A stretch of 64,000 nt of DNA from Asterella californica (taxonomy: Eukaryota; Streptophyta; Marchantiopsida; Marchantiales; Aytoniaceae). Positions within the stretch are counted from its first letter, which is position 1. Each line of letters starts with the position of its first letter. The DNA lies in assembly GCA_036924285.1 (NCBI GenBank), contig JAYKYS010000009.1, positions 1,922,001 through 1,986,000 on the forward strand, read 5' to 3'. Positions 11,509 to 31,728 of this stretch are shown here, piece by piece. A model generated the notes under the pieces. That model ran no database searches. It was not told the origin of the DNA and saw only the letters and a list, made by a program, of their open reading frames with translations. The translations under genes and the position numbers were made by a program.

Positions 11509-12735
11509 ATGTTCATACGAGTAGTTGACGATCTGCAGACTAAGCAGCAACTAATGAAGGAGTTCCATGATACCTTATGGGTCGGACATCGAGGGATTTG
11601 GGCTACCTACGTCAAGTTGAAGGAAAGGTATTGGTGGAAAGGTCTGTACCAGGATGTGATGAATTACGTCAGTTCCTGCTTACATTGCCAATTCTACTCA
11701 AAGATGCGGTATCGAGACGGTCTAGTGCCAACTTATCCGCCTTGCATTCACTTTCAGTGGGTTCTCGACTTGGTGGTGATGCCTCTGGGGTTATGGGGCA
11801 TGCGATATTTGGTTTTGGCTCGTGAAGATCTCTCCAACTTTGTAGAAGGACGAGCTTTGAGAACAAAGACCACAGAGGGAATATGTAAGTTTGTTCTTGA
11901 AGATATTATCTGTAGGTATGGGTCTGTAGGAAGGCTACGGGCAGATAGAGGAGAACTACGAGGGACGGAAGCGAAAGAGTTTTTTGCTCGATATGGTGTG
12001 AAGCTCAAGCTTACTACTGCGATGAATCCAGAGGGGATTGACAAGAGCGAGCGAGAGCATCCATCGATAGTTCAGGCTTTGGTGAAGGCGTGTGATGGTA
12101 AGCATAGAGAGTGGCCTAGGTTACTCCTTTTTGCTTTATGGGCGGATAGAACAACTCATTGTTCTACTACAGGGTACATGCCTGTTGAGTTAATGCTAGG
12201 ACAGAAATCGATGATGTCAGCAGAAGAAGACTTTCCTACCTGGGCTACCTTACCATGGGAGGACAATGTGGATCGTGTGCAGCTTCTCTCACTACAAATC
12301 AGACAGCTAGAATGTAGAGAGGAGGATCTCGCTGAAGCGCAGCGACGGCTGAAGGCGGCTCGACTTCGGAACAAGGAAAGGTTTGATAAGACTCATAAAC
12401 TTTGACCAAAACCGATACAAGTTGAGGACTGGGTGTTGGTATACGACAGCACATTGGAGAACCAACACTCTACAATTCAAAAGTTTTCGAGAAGGTGGTT
12501 TGGCTCGTACCTTGTCTCTGATGTACATCAGAATGCTACTTATTTCTTGCAAGAGCTAGATGGCACGCATTTAAGACTTCCAGTTGCTGGGAAACGAGTG
12601 AAGCTATTCAAAAAGAGAGAGGAGACTGTGGAGCTAGCTGAGTTCTTAAGTTCAGAGCAGACAAGAGCAAATGAAGGTCTTTTTGAGACGGTCGGGGAGA
12701 GCGAAGACGATTTGGAGGACCACGACGATCGGTGA
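11509..12735 (+). pseudogene. Integrase of the Ty3/gypsy element with C-terminal GPY-like domain
   Basis: The frame 11509-12405 starts with an HHCC zinc-binding domain (FHDTLWVGHRGIW for the His pair; CLHC for the Cys pair). Next comes the DDE core: Asp in VLDLVVMP, Asp in RADRGE and Glu in KSEREHPSIVQALVK, with the spacing of the family. A TGA at 12403-12405 follows FDKTHKL. The frame 12433-12735 continues with FSRRWFGSYLV..LQELDGTHLRLPV, resembling the GPY/F subdomain that ends Ty3 integrases. No chromodomain was recognised. The region 11286-11508 between RNase H and integrase is degraded but collinear. Confidence 0.85.
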
Positions 12736-12766
12736 CGGATTGGCACATACCAGAGGATGTGCAGGT

Positions 12767-12780
12767 TTGGAGGGGGTGAA
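12767..12780 (+). promoter_or_regulatory. Polypurine tract
   Basis: TTTGGAGGGGGTGAA directly precedes the 3' LTR start at 12781, as expected for the plus-strand primer of reverse transcription. Confidence 0.8.
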
Positions 12781-14570
12781 TGTCGTGTTGTACATGGGTC
12801 TGTACATTGAAAACAAGTTGCAAAGAGATCTTTTCTTTGTTGTGTAAAAGAAGCTGCCCTGTAGCTTATCAAGCTGGGCAGGAGCTAAGCTGGGGTGGTG
12901 CTTGACAAGCTGCCCCCTAGCTTGAGTTGGAATATCACCCTAAAGGAGTCGAAAGACATCAGAATGCAGAGCTCGACGAGGAGAGCGACTTCGTGCTTCC
13001 AGTTTTGACAGAAAGTGCTTTAAGTAATAGTTAGCACGTGTTTTAAAATGAGAAATATGCGAAAGAGGGAAATCTGTCGATTCTGACTCGTGACTCGAAC
13101 TCAGAACCTGATTGCGTAGGTGTGTAGGTGTTCACAAGTACTATAGTTTTGACTCTTTACTCGTTTAAAACGGAGTTGTATAGAGAAGTTAGCGTAGAGA
13201 AAGCTAGTAAAGACTTTACAGGAAGATTTCCTTAGTAAAGCATATGTACAGACTGTAAAAGCTTTTTGAACGGAACCAAAGGCCATCCCAGTGATAGGGC
13301 GCCTACCTAGGAGGGAAGTGGTCTCAGGATCAATCCCTCCTGGCCTTTGGTTCTTATTCTGGCATGTTGGCCTCCCGGAAGGAAGTCTATGTTGGATATG
13401 CAGCCACGTCCTGCATATCTAGGGGCGGGAGACCGATATCTCTCTTAATCGTGGGCTTCCTGGCCTAAGCCTCCGCATGTCATCCTGAATATACTATGAG
13501 AGATATCTGGTGCGCATATGGGGGGTTGTAAGCCCTGTGGGGCTGCCTCATAAGTGTTGGGGCTTCGGTCTACATTGGATGGCTTGTAGTATATTCAGGA
13601 TGGCATCAAGAGCACGGGAACTTTTGTTAATTTGTTAAATAACCATCGAGTCGGCTTGCGATGGAGAATGAGGCTATGGGAGTCTTTATTAGTGAAGAGG
13701 TAGAGTTTGTGGAGACAACTGTGAAACTTATATTAAAAAGGGGCCAAAGTTGTAAATAAAGCTTTGTACGCATGAGGACACCAAGGGGGCAGCTTAAGCT
13801 AAGGCCCTGCTTCTGATAAGTGACTGTGCTTATAAGGACAGTAGGGGGGCAGCTTAAGCAGGAGCCTTAAAACTTTAGGTTAAATACTGCGGCAGCTGAA
13901 GATCGGGGACACTTTTCAAGGAATTTTTCTGAGAGAGCTTAAGCGGAAGGAGGAGGATTAGGGATTGGGGGTTGAGGACACGCAAGAGAAGCTAGGAGGC
14001 TGGAGAAGGTCAAATTGCTCACAGATTGAATTGGGAGAGCGTCGTAAGAGAGAGAGGCAGGAGTTTTAGGCTTGGACGTTGTTTAAATAAACTGTTCTGG
14101 GGAGAAATTACTCTCAAGAGACAATTCTATTGAGAGAGATCGTTTGGAAATCTACATAGGACTTTTGATCGACGTTGGATCAGATTTCTGAGAGTTTCAG
14201 TTGGGGCAAGGAGAGGAATAGGATTCAGGGGCCTGAATTTCTCTATTAGGTTCGGATTGAGACGTACTGGATAGACTTTTGGCTTGACTGGTGAAGAGAG
14301 GTGCGCATGAGAGGAAGAGAGAGATTTTCTGTACAGCTGGAGAAATTGGTGGTGCAGACGACACTGTAATAAAGTTAGTTGAATCTTGAGAGACCTATCT
14401 GTGTACCCAAGGTGTGTTTGAGTGCTTGTTTTTTTGTAATTGATGGACGTAAGAAGCAAGGTTTTGGAGATCTGATCGTCAGCGGCTACTTGTCTTTTTC
14501 TTCTGGTCTCTTCTTTGATCGATCACAGTCAGGAGGTCCGCCCTCTCCAAGAAAGACTCTCGCTCCGACA
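12781..14570 (+). repeat. 3' LTR of the Ty3/gypsy element
   Basis: Matches 4730-6522 throughout with scattered substitutions and small indels. It carries its own copy of the tRNA-like segment (13272-13354) and inverted repeat (13477-13496 / 13587-13606). It ends CTCGCTCCGACA and is followed by the ACGT flank. Confidence 0.9.
13272..13354 (+). ncRNA. tRNA-like segment inside the 3' LTR
   Basis: Same element as 5221-5303. Here the closing stem is GGAACCAAAGGCC with GGCCTTTGGTTCT, again 12 of 13 paired, but the unpaired position differs from the 5' copy. The A- and B-box-like motifs are kept. Confidence 0.45.
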
Positions 14571-16760
14571 ACGTGCAATGAAATAAATCAATATAGAATT
14601 TAGATTTTAGTTAAGTAAATTTAGATATATTTAACCGTCTAAAAATCCACACTCTTCATGTTCTCTCAAAATTCAAAAGAGCACCAGTATTCTCTGTAAG
14701 TATACGCATGTTGTTGATGTATTTTTCACTATACATTTTTCAAGTAAGTTTTCAATCAATCTTTGATGATAATTTTGTGGTATGTTTGGATGTTTGTTTT
14801 TCTTCTTCTCGAGAAGAGCGCTTTGCATGCATAATGGGCTTTTCTGTTTTGCCTCGAATATCTCACGTTTTCCTTGGTTAATTTTGTTACATGGAATGAA
14901 TTGGTTATGGTCGTATCTAGTGCAATTTCGGAAATAAAAATAACAATGTATATATAACTTTGATGTGAATAGTGATCCAACAACCTCTTATTTGTTGTTT
15001 ATAAAGAAAAGAGGTACATGATCAAGTACTTGCATAGAACAATATTAACTATTTGTCTAAAGCTAAATTTTCATATTATAAGATTAAGATTAACGTCGAA
15101 GGGGTGTAGGATGGAAAGAGTACAGTTGTGGCTGGTATTCTCCAATCACAAGATTATTCCGTCCGAATTGTTAATTAGTTGACCACGGTAACATATAAAC
15201 AAGAATCTCTGGTCTGATAATGATGAGGACGGGTAGCAACCGTAAACAGTTAGAATATCTTTCCGATACTTCTCACTGATGGTTCTTTCTTTTTGCAAGT
15301 TGCCTAGAACTGGATCCTTAACTATCCATTGGTATTTGGTGTGTAATTATGATAAGATACGTGAAGAAATCAACATGAAACTATTAAATAAAAATGATAC
15401 AATAAATAACAAACGATGGAAAAACCTCAGTAAACAGAACAAAGAGAAAAGAAAGACCCCAAAGGTAAAACATCCAACATCACGCATCAATCTAGACAGC
15501 ACGTTATCATTGCTACAAAGAACTTTAGCTGACTCGGTCCACAAGAGAGCAATAGCTTAGAACAATGTCACTCTTGTGCATCAGTTATACATAAAACTTG
15601 TGATTTATGAATGTTTTATATCTTAAAAATAGTTAACTGTTTGAAAAAAAATATTGCATAACTTCACCTGGATTATCTGTTCCCCTTCCGGGTGTTTGTT
15701 ACTTCTCCCTTCGGATCCTTCTTTCCCCTTGTTCGGCTTGATAGAGACTTCCCATCCTTTTGGTATCCATCGCGTCGCTCAATCCTCAATCCCTAGCTCT
15801 GTTACTCTTTTGCTATGGTGCTTTCTGCAACCGAATGCTGCTTGCCCTTTTCCAGGAACTGAGCCTTACGGGAAGGAGGATTCGAGCACGCCGCCCCGAC
15901 CACGCGCCGACGGGTTGAACTAACATACCAACCATAGTTTGAACGTGCACTCAGTGTAACAGTTGTCCTCTTCATCTAGACATGTATCTAGTCCAAATGG
16001 TCTACACGGCGGGGAAAAGGGAAAGGCAGTGGGCTCCGACCGAGCAGTAATTCTCTGATTTTATTAGTACTAGTGTGTGGGTATTTTCTCTCTGAAAATG
16101 AAGATAGCTTGAAGTAAGTTCATGTTCACAACTTTTATCAGCCTCTATTTAGATATATAGCACAGTATATTCTATCTGAACTATACATATTTCCGCGTAT
16201 CAAGAGATACACTTCCGAGTACTACCAAAATATAAAATGAACGATATATACCTTTGAGTCCTGGCACTCTTTACGAGTACATTTCCGAGAAAGAACTGGT
16301 CTTGCCATATACTTGTCTATATTTTCCACTTTCCATCGTGAAATGACGATACTATCATCATACTTGTCTATATTTTCCACTTCCCATCATTTTATGCTAT
16401 CAGTACTGACTGGTTAACTTCAACCATAAGTGTAACATGCAATATGAAAACAGGAGAAAGGAAGAACATGCGATATGCAGCTTCAGATTATGCAGTCTGC
16501 TGAGTATGCAAACTGGAGCATTAACAGTTGCTCATCAGCAAACAAAAATGAAACAAACTATTCGGGTCATATTTCGAAAAATAAGCATGCAGGGGTTACA
16601 TCTCATGCATTCATGAAAACGAAAGAGTAAGCAATTTGTGCATAAAAGATATATATATCAACTGTGTATTACACACTTGAGTAGTTTAATTTACGCGGTG
16701 TTATTTTGACTGGCCAGAAAAGAACCCGTAATACGTTACCGTGGTGCTGTTCCTCAGGGT
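14571..16760. other. AT-rich spacer with one GC-richer island
   Basis: No gene recognised. The short ORFs at 14756-14983 (-), 15279-15560 (+) and 15347-15544 (-) are low-complexity and show no domain. At about 15660-16040 base composition changes to GC-rich in the middle of AT-rich DNA, with an ORF (15654-15923) of no recognisable family. This could be an insertion, for example organellar DNA, but I cannot confirm it. Confidence 0.4.
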
Positions 16761-17926
16761 ATAATCTTTTATAATACACATACATACATACAAAACAGTA
16801 CTTCCACCCGCTTAACGACCCATAAGTCCACCGACGTCAGCTCAAAATCTACCAGGTACCCCATCGTCCAGGCGTCTGCCCAAGCTGGTACAACTGTAAA
16901 CGTGGCGAGTATAAAGGTTAGGAATACTCCAAGGTACGTTTGGGAACAGCTTACTCCAAGACGATCCAAAATCATCGAATATGGCCACTGGTGTTCGTTT
17001 CAGTCGCCTGTCATTGTGTCCCGTGATCACCTACGTAAACCTCAGTCATCTAACCTTCACTCATCCCAGAACGGGCCTCAGTTATCGCATCAGAAGTTCA
17101 ACAGAGCTCCATGATAATACTATTCCACTACACTACGGGTTAAACCCATTTTCTTCGTAAAGCATGTTGTTTGTGCTGCGTAGTAGTACGTTCCGAATTC
17201 AACTGGTGCGCCATGTATCTCGGAGGTAACGGTACCACCATCGCTTGCTGGTGGAAGGATCTTCCACGCTGTGGTGCTTACGGCAAGATCATGGTATATA
17301 GCCCGTCGATGATCGACGCCTATCGACGCCTATCGACGATTTGATCGTCGTTTCCTACAAACAGTTCACCCAAGTTGCAAGGTTTTATGCAAATCCATTC
17401 TAGTGAGAAACAGCAGACGACAAGTATCGACTGAACATCACCAACTCTCAACATTTTCGCGGATGTCCTAGGTACAAAAGACCTGAACATCCACCGACTC
17501 ACAGTAGATTGCATAACAAGATCAAGCATGAACGCAGAAATTTCCTGAGTAATCACGCAGACCGCCTGCACCTGCTGCCATCCGCTTAAAACATTCATTC
17601 GGATCTCTCTTTGAGAAAAAGACGAGAAATCCAGGAGCAGCCCTTGAAAGGGTACCTTGCAAATAATTTACAATTGCATTGTTATGCCTCGCCCCGCGAG
17701 GCTCCCAACATTAGTGTGTCTACGGGGACGCGACCATATGATACAGATGATAAGGAGCAGCACGAGCGTTACTGGAATTCGGAGCACCTCTCGTCCTCAA
17801 CCTTCTCTACATGATTTTGACCCTTACCAAGAATTCTATTACCGAGTGCCACACAAAAGCGAGAATAAACATGATACAGAGCTGGAGTGTCATGGGCTAC
17901 AGGACATCTGAAGTCAGCGACGTGTC
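16761..17926 (-). other. Region downstream of the XRN gene, probable 3' UTR and spacer
   Basis: This lies 3' of the XRN stop codon. ORFs at 16769-16975 (-) and 17320-17598 (-) lack recognisable domains. I expect the 3' UTR to occupy part of 17.3-17.9 kb, but no clear AATAAA signal was found, so the transcript end is not defined. The direct repeat CGACGCCTATCGACG occurs twice near 17317-17338. Confidence 0.4.
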
Positions 17927-27285
<9,359 letters not shown>

Positions 27286-28060
27286 CGCTGCAAGCACCTA
27301 AACCAATCTAACAAAATTGCGATCTACACTGCCAACGGTACTCGGGCTCACTTCCTCCTGTAACCCACTTATCTACTAATCCGCACCAGGTCCGAAGAGA
27401 TAAAGTCCACGGCTTCCGTCGTCCCAAATCTCCTCCATAACACGCAGCAGGGAAACCGTGCGTGTGACACAAGCGCGCACTTCCCTTCTTGTCTCCCGCT
27501 TTGATCTAAAAACAAAAATCAGGGAACAAGATTCCTAAACAATCGGGACACTCCAACGACTGCGAACAAATTCGAGTTCGCAAAGTGCTCGCTAACTGAG
27601 CGTCGAGCCAACGACAGTCGATGATCATACAAACTCTCGACTTGGGAGAGCTCAGCTGCAGAAGCAACTCAAGCGAAAGTGCGTTTCTACTGTCCGAGAA
27701 AAGGAGAAGGGCGAAAAGGCACACGCGCTCGATTCCTCTTACACTCCAAGGCCGGCGTCGCCAAACAGCAATGAGGCGGAAAAAGATTTTTACGGGATAG
27801 ATCGCTTAATTTGAACCCTAAAGCCTTCCCCTTCCCTTTTCCTTCCTCCCCTCCCTACCTCTCCGCGCTCCGTCTCCTTTCCTGATTTGATGTACAGACG
27901 AAACCCTGACTCCCTCTCGGAACTCTCTCTCGCTTGTCCTCGTCCCCTTCCTACTATGCAGTACCGCGCCAATCGCGAGTAGCAAGCAGCCTCAACCGGT
28001 GAGTACCACGTCCACGCAGAAACCACGGGTCTCCGTCCGTTCAATGGAGGGACCACGAAT
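27286..28060 (-). promoter_or_regulatory. 5' leader and promoter region of XRN
   Basis: Upstream of the XRN start the minus strand reads GTGCTTGCAG CG ATG, so an intron acceptor may sit two bases before the start codon, implying a 5'-UTR intron. The region 27780-27990 contains long CT-rich runs on the + strand (GA-rich on the gene strand), typical of plant 5' leaders. No TATA box was assigned. ORFs here are not conserved-looking. Confidence 0.4.
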
Positions 28061-29810
28061 GGATGTGCATCTCACGAATAATCCTCTGGACAATACGGAC
28101 AGCCGCGGGATCCACCACTTGCTACGGAGACTATATTTTAGGAAGAAAGGACCGGAAAGGAGTTGTACACTTGGATTTCAAAAGTTCAAGGCTTCGACGT
28201 AGAAACTGACATGAGAACTCGTGCCTTAACTTCCATCATCAGATCGGGATTCTAACACGACCCCTGTTGAAAGATGGGGAACATGTTCTCCTTACGTAGT
28301 AGATAGATAAGCACTACCGTACATAAACGGTAAAACTGTGGCTGTAGGATAAGCACCTATGGCTCAAAATCGCTTCAGTGGGCACTGCGCTTACGATGAC
28401 CGTAGAGCTTGCGGAGAATGAATGACGTAAGAGTAGTGACTGAGCTTGACGTTTATCATATTCTGATTTCTTTCCTCATTTTTCAGTAGTAATTTAATTA
28501 CATCTCACCTGTACGGTTCATCCCTAAACAAAACTATGTGGTGACTCACATGGCATATACATTTTTATTTTGAAATTTTTTTATTTTAAATGAATTTTCT
28601 AAAGGTTAACACCACTAAGATGCTGTAGTTACTTTCAGTTTCATTTTCGGAAGATAAAATCGCGACGAGAAATGCATGAGAGAGGTTCATTTGCATTAAA
28701 ACGTACGTCTCAATCAGCATACGTCATATTTAATGATTAAGATTCAGTGGGTTTAATTTTAGCTATATTGCATAGCAAGAAGAGCCAAAATGATAGAGAC
28801 AAAAACATTTTACTTTTTTGAAAGGTATTGGGTACACCCATCCAATTCAAAGGCTTTTTGTTATTTGAGAATAGGAGGCCACTCCTAGATTGTAACACAT
28901 GACCTTTTGATGATAACTCCTGAACTAGTAGGGCGAGTCAAAGTTAAACCCCTGCTCCTGATATTTAGGGTATGGACTACCCAGACTCTTCATTTTTTGA
29001 CGTGCGCGGACGTGAAAGACAGAACTCTGGGTTACCCAGAGCAAACTGCGCCTTTTCATTATGTTTGAGTATGACTTCCGTTGTTGACGTGGTAGGTAGC
29101 ATTGAAAAGTGACTGAAAAATATTTCATTTTTGCATAAAAAATTTTGATTTTCATCTAAGCATTATCAGAAACTAATTTGTTAAATTCTAAGCTTTTTTG
29201 TGTTCTAAATTCAGGAGAGATATTTTGAATTCAGACAAGGAATCTAATATGAATATTCCATTTGGGACCCTTTTATACCAAGAGGGGGGTTTAAACATAA
29301 AGATTCATAGTTGTTCAGAAGTAAAAAAACTTAATAACAGTTTGTCCAATTTTGTTTACGAATGTGGTTCATAGAGAAGTGAATTTTTGATTCGCTATAA
29401 CTGTAACTAAGTTTATTATTTATTACCTTTGACAATTGAAATTTATAAGCCTAGCATTCAGGTTCTCATTGCAGCAAATCACATTCCAAACAAGTGAAAA
29501 TGAATAAGAAAATGATGCATACGATTTCTTACGAGCACCTCCAGAAGTGTCTACAAATATTTTCCATGAATATGCATGCAAACTGAACTTCTAAAAACTT
29601 GTGTTCTCCTTTTGTTATCAGAGAATTATATAAGTATTAAATCAAATATATATACTAAGTATATATAAATAATTACAATATTTCATAGACGTTATTTGTT
29701 AGATCATGCTTGTAAACATGGAGATAGCAAGCAAAAACCCATAAATGTAGACCGGATTCTCGGTACAAGTCCGGGGTACTGTACTCATGAATATATAATT
29801 TTACTCTTGC

Positions 29811-29867
29811 GTTTAATTGAACACCTAATCCTTTTGACAGGAAGGGTTAGGTATTAAATTAAACAGA
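29811..29867. repeat. Imperfect hairpin, relative of the 31677 hairpin
   Basis: Arms of 23 nt ending AATCCTT and GGAAGGGTTAGGTATTAAAT pair at about 20 of 23 positions around a short TTGACA loop. The right arm shares GGAAGGGTTAG and TAATTAA-like sequence with the 31706-31728 arm, and both hairpins are preceded by AACCCATAARTG and GGGGTA blocks. They look like two copies of one repeat. Confidence 0.55.
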
Positions 29868-29952
29868 CATGCATTTCCCCCCTTCCGTGAATGTGCAGCC
29901 GAAGTTGTAACTCCACTAAGCAGAATAATATACAAAAAAAATCTAATTTTTA

Positions 29953-30290
29953 CTCCCTCTGTTCAATTGGTAGCTATGGTTGTGCACAAAAGAGAAAATT
30001 TTAAGTTGTTGACTTGAGGATTCTTAACTTGTGTCTATGTTGATGGAACGTGAGTCCGAATAGGAGATAGCATGCATTGTGGGTATCCAAATCAAATCGA
30101 TAGCATCTGACATGATGAAGGTGTATGACCGCTGCTTTGCTTTCATATTTTGACGGGTCATTGATACATGAGAGCATATAGAGAATAGGTGAGGTGAAAA
30201 TATTTTAGCAAGAGGAAGCGTTGGAATGTAGATAGTGAAACTTTGGTCAAAAGATTTCAAAATGGTGAAACTAACGGACTAGGAGGAAAG
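29953..30290. mobile_element. Possible Stowaway/mariner-like MITE
   Basis: The left end TACTCCCTCTGTTC resembles the plant Stowaway/mariner terminus (TACTCCCTCCGT). Near the right end the strand reads CTTTGGTCAAAAG and ACGGACTAGGAGG, whose complement begins CCTCCTAGTCCGT. The TIR match is only partial and the 78-codon ORF inside (-) is not a transposase, so this is tentative. Confidence 0.3.
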
Positions 30291-30486
30291 CAAATAAGCG
30301 TCCAAAGCGTACTTCCGGTCGAAGACCAAAAACGCCAAGCGAGAAATGCATTCAGATGAAATTCTTATCGTTCATAGGTGATCTGGAACAAACGTAGGCA
30401 GAAAATGTCATGTATACGATCATATCTATAAATATCATGGCTCATTTTAATGTTTGATTTCAAAGTTGTTTTTTTCTACAAAGCAC

Positions 30487-30700
30487 TGCTTTATAACAGA
30501 TCTGGCTTTGCTCCTTATAGTTTATTTCAATGAAACATCTTTTTTTGATATAGAGACATTGTTCCAGTGTTTAGACTATGAGTTTAGAGACACATGAACG
30601 ATCTGGCTCCGCTTCTCTTATTTCAATTCAACAGAACACTTTTCTTTCTTACAGAGTCACTGCTCTAGGGCTTAAAGTCTGAGTCTAGGAATAGATCTGT
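30487..30700. repeat. Imperfect ~110-bp tandem duplication
   Basis: Two units begin GATCTGGCT(T/C)(T/C)GCT at about 30500 and 30600. They continue with TTATTTCAAT, (A/T)CAT/CACTTTT, AGAG(A/T)CA(T/C)TG and TAGACTATGAGT / AAAGTCTGAGT. Function unknown. Confidence 0.5.
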
Positions 30701-30770
30701 CGGAGTTCGATTCTCACTCTGGAAGAGTGAGAATAAAATAACGAATTTAAGAGGATAAGAAATAAATCTA

Positions 30771-30822
30771 ATAGTATAATATATACTATAGAAATTGTAC
30801 TATAGTATATATAATATACTAT
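30771..30822. repeat. AT hairpin
   Basis: Left arm 30771-30791 (ATAGTATAATATATACTATAG) and right arm 30800-30822 are reverse complements apart from a 2-nt indel, around an 8-nt loop. It may be a simple TA-rich foldback. Confidence 0.75.
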
Positions 30823-31676
30823 CGATTAAAAAATCCAACATGGAAGCGAAGAGCTGGAAAAAATTCTGAAGTTACATAGGTTTCCATAAAATTTAGTCTG
30901 ACAAGACCTATCTGATGAGAGTACGTGATTCGTTGTATCTGAAAATAAATTCTCAATATAATAAATTGATAGTCAAATACAGAAAAAGAACTTGGAAGAG
31001 GTGATAATGCAAATATGTACGTACATCTTACGCAAGAATATCACGTCCAGGTTCAGTTCAAGACTTTTACCTACCATGTTGACGGATCCAATCCGTTGAA
31101 TATTGAGTTTCAAGGATTTGACTGAATTCATGTGCAACATCAGAAAGTCGATTTCAGCTCTGAGATGAACTAGATCCAAAGGGTCTTAGGATAGATGTTT
31201 CTCTGAGTTATCAATCAAAATCAAAAGAACATTCTATTTCAGATTTTTAAAAGAAATACATGTTCTAAAAAAGAAGGGTTTGAATCCATTTTTTAGGTTA
31301 CAATTCATGAGCTGTCATACAGTTACAACCCAATTGCATTAGATATAGAAAGAGTTCATAAGAATCAACATACCAAGTGCATCAGATCCAGCCAAGGAAT
31401 ACTCTGTCTAGAATTGAGTGGGACTAAGGGTCATATCCTTCCCCTCGGCCTTGTACTGTGAATTTCGTTTTCTCTTATCATAATATGTATAAGTGTTATA
31501 AATATTTATTTTTATGTTATTATAAAAAATTATATTATTTTATAAATGTTAAACATGAATCTCTTCCGGAGTAGCCAACTCATCCGGAGAGAACCCATAA
31601 GTGCAGAGTGGACTGCTACGTTCCTGGGGTATAACTGCGGAACCTTGATTTTCATACCACGCCATTTGTCGAGAAA

Positions 31677-31728
31677 GTTAATTATTATTCTAACCCTTCT
31701 CATCGGAAGGGTTAGAATAATAATTAAC
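31677..31728. repeat. Perfect 23-bp hairpin with 6-nt loop
   Basis: Arms 31677-31699 and 31706-31728 are exact complements; the loop is TCATCG. A second small palindrome (TGTACAC-TTCA-GTGTACA) follows at 31739-31756. There is no T-tract or CTRR motif after it, so it is neither a bacterial-type terminator nor a clear Helitron end. Confidence 0.9.

Larger units (their letters stand above)
4730..14570 (+). mobile_element. Complete but mutated Ty3/gypsy LTR retrotransposon
   Basis: Two direct repeats of about 1.79 kb (4730-6522 and 12781-14570) begin TGTCGTGTTGTACATGGG and end in CTCGCTCCG(T/A)CA. The order between them is PBS, gag with zinc knuckle, protease, RT, RNase H, integrase and polypurine tract, which is the Ty3/gypsy order. 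The flanks share ACGT (4726-4729 and 14571-14574), a probable 4-bp target duplication, or 5 bp (AACGT) if the right LTR ends one base earlier. The LTRs differ at only a few percent of positions, so insertion is fairly recent, yet the coding part has several frameshifts and stops and an altered RT active site. This copy cannot be autonomous; mobilisation in trans is possible because LTRs, PBS and PPT are kept. Confidence 0.9.

Noticed and set aside
16769..16975. A 68-codon minus ORF with a membrane-like segment as a gene
   Set aside because: A single short hydrophobic ORF downstream of XRN, without a domain, splice support or repeat conservation.
30690..30720. tRNA B-box-like GTTCGATTC
   Set aside because: No A box or cloverleaf stems at proper spacing. 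The stretch lies in a local tandem duplication.
30905..30945. Hammerhead-ribozyme-like CTGATGAG...GAAA
   Set aside because: The sequence between the two boxes does not form stem II, and no stem I/III partners were seen.
31677..31728. Hairpin as a rho-independent terminator or Helitron end
   Set aside because: Plant nuclear DNA, no T-run, and no CTRR sequence after the hairpin.
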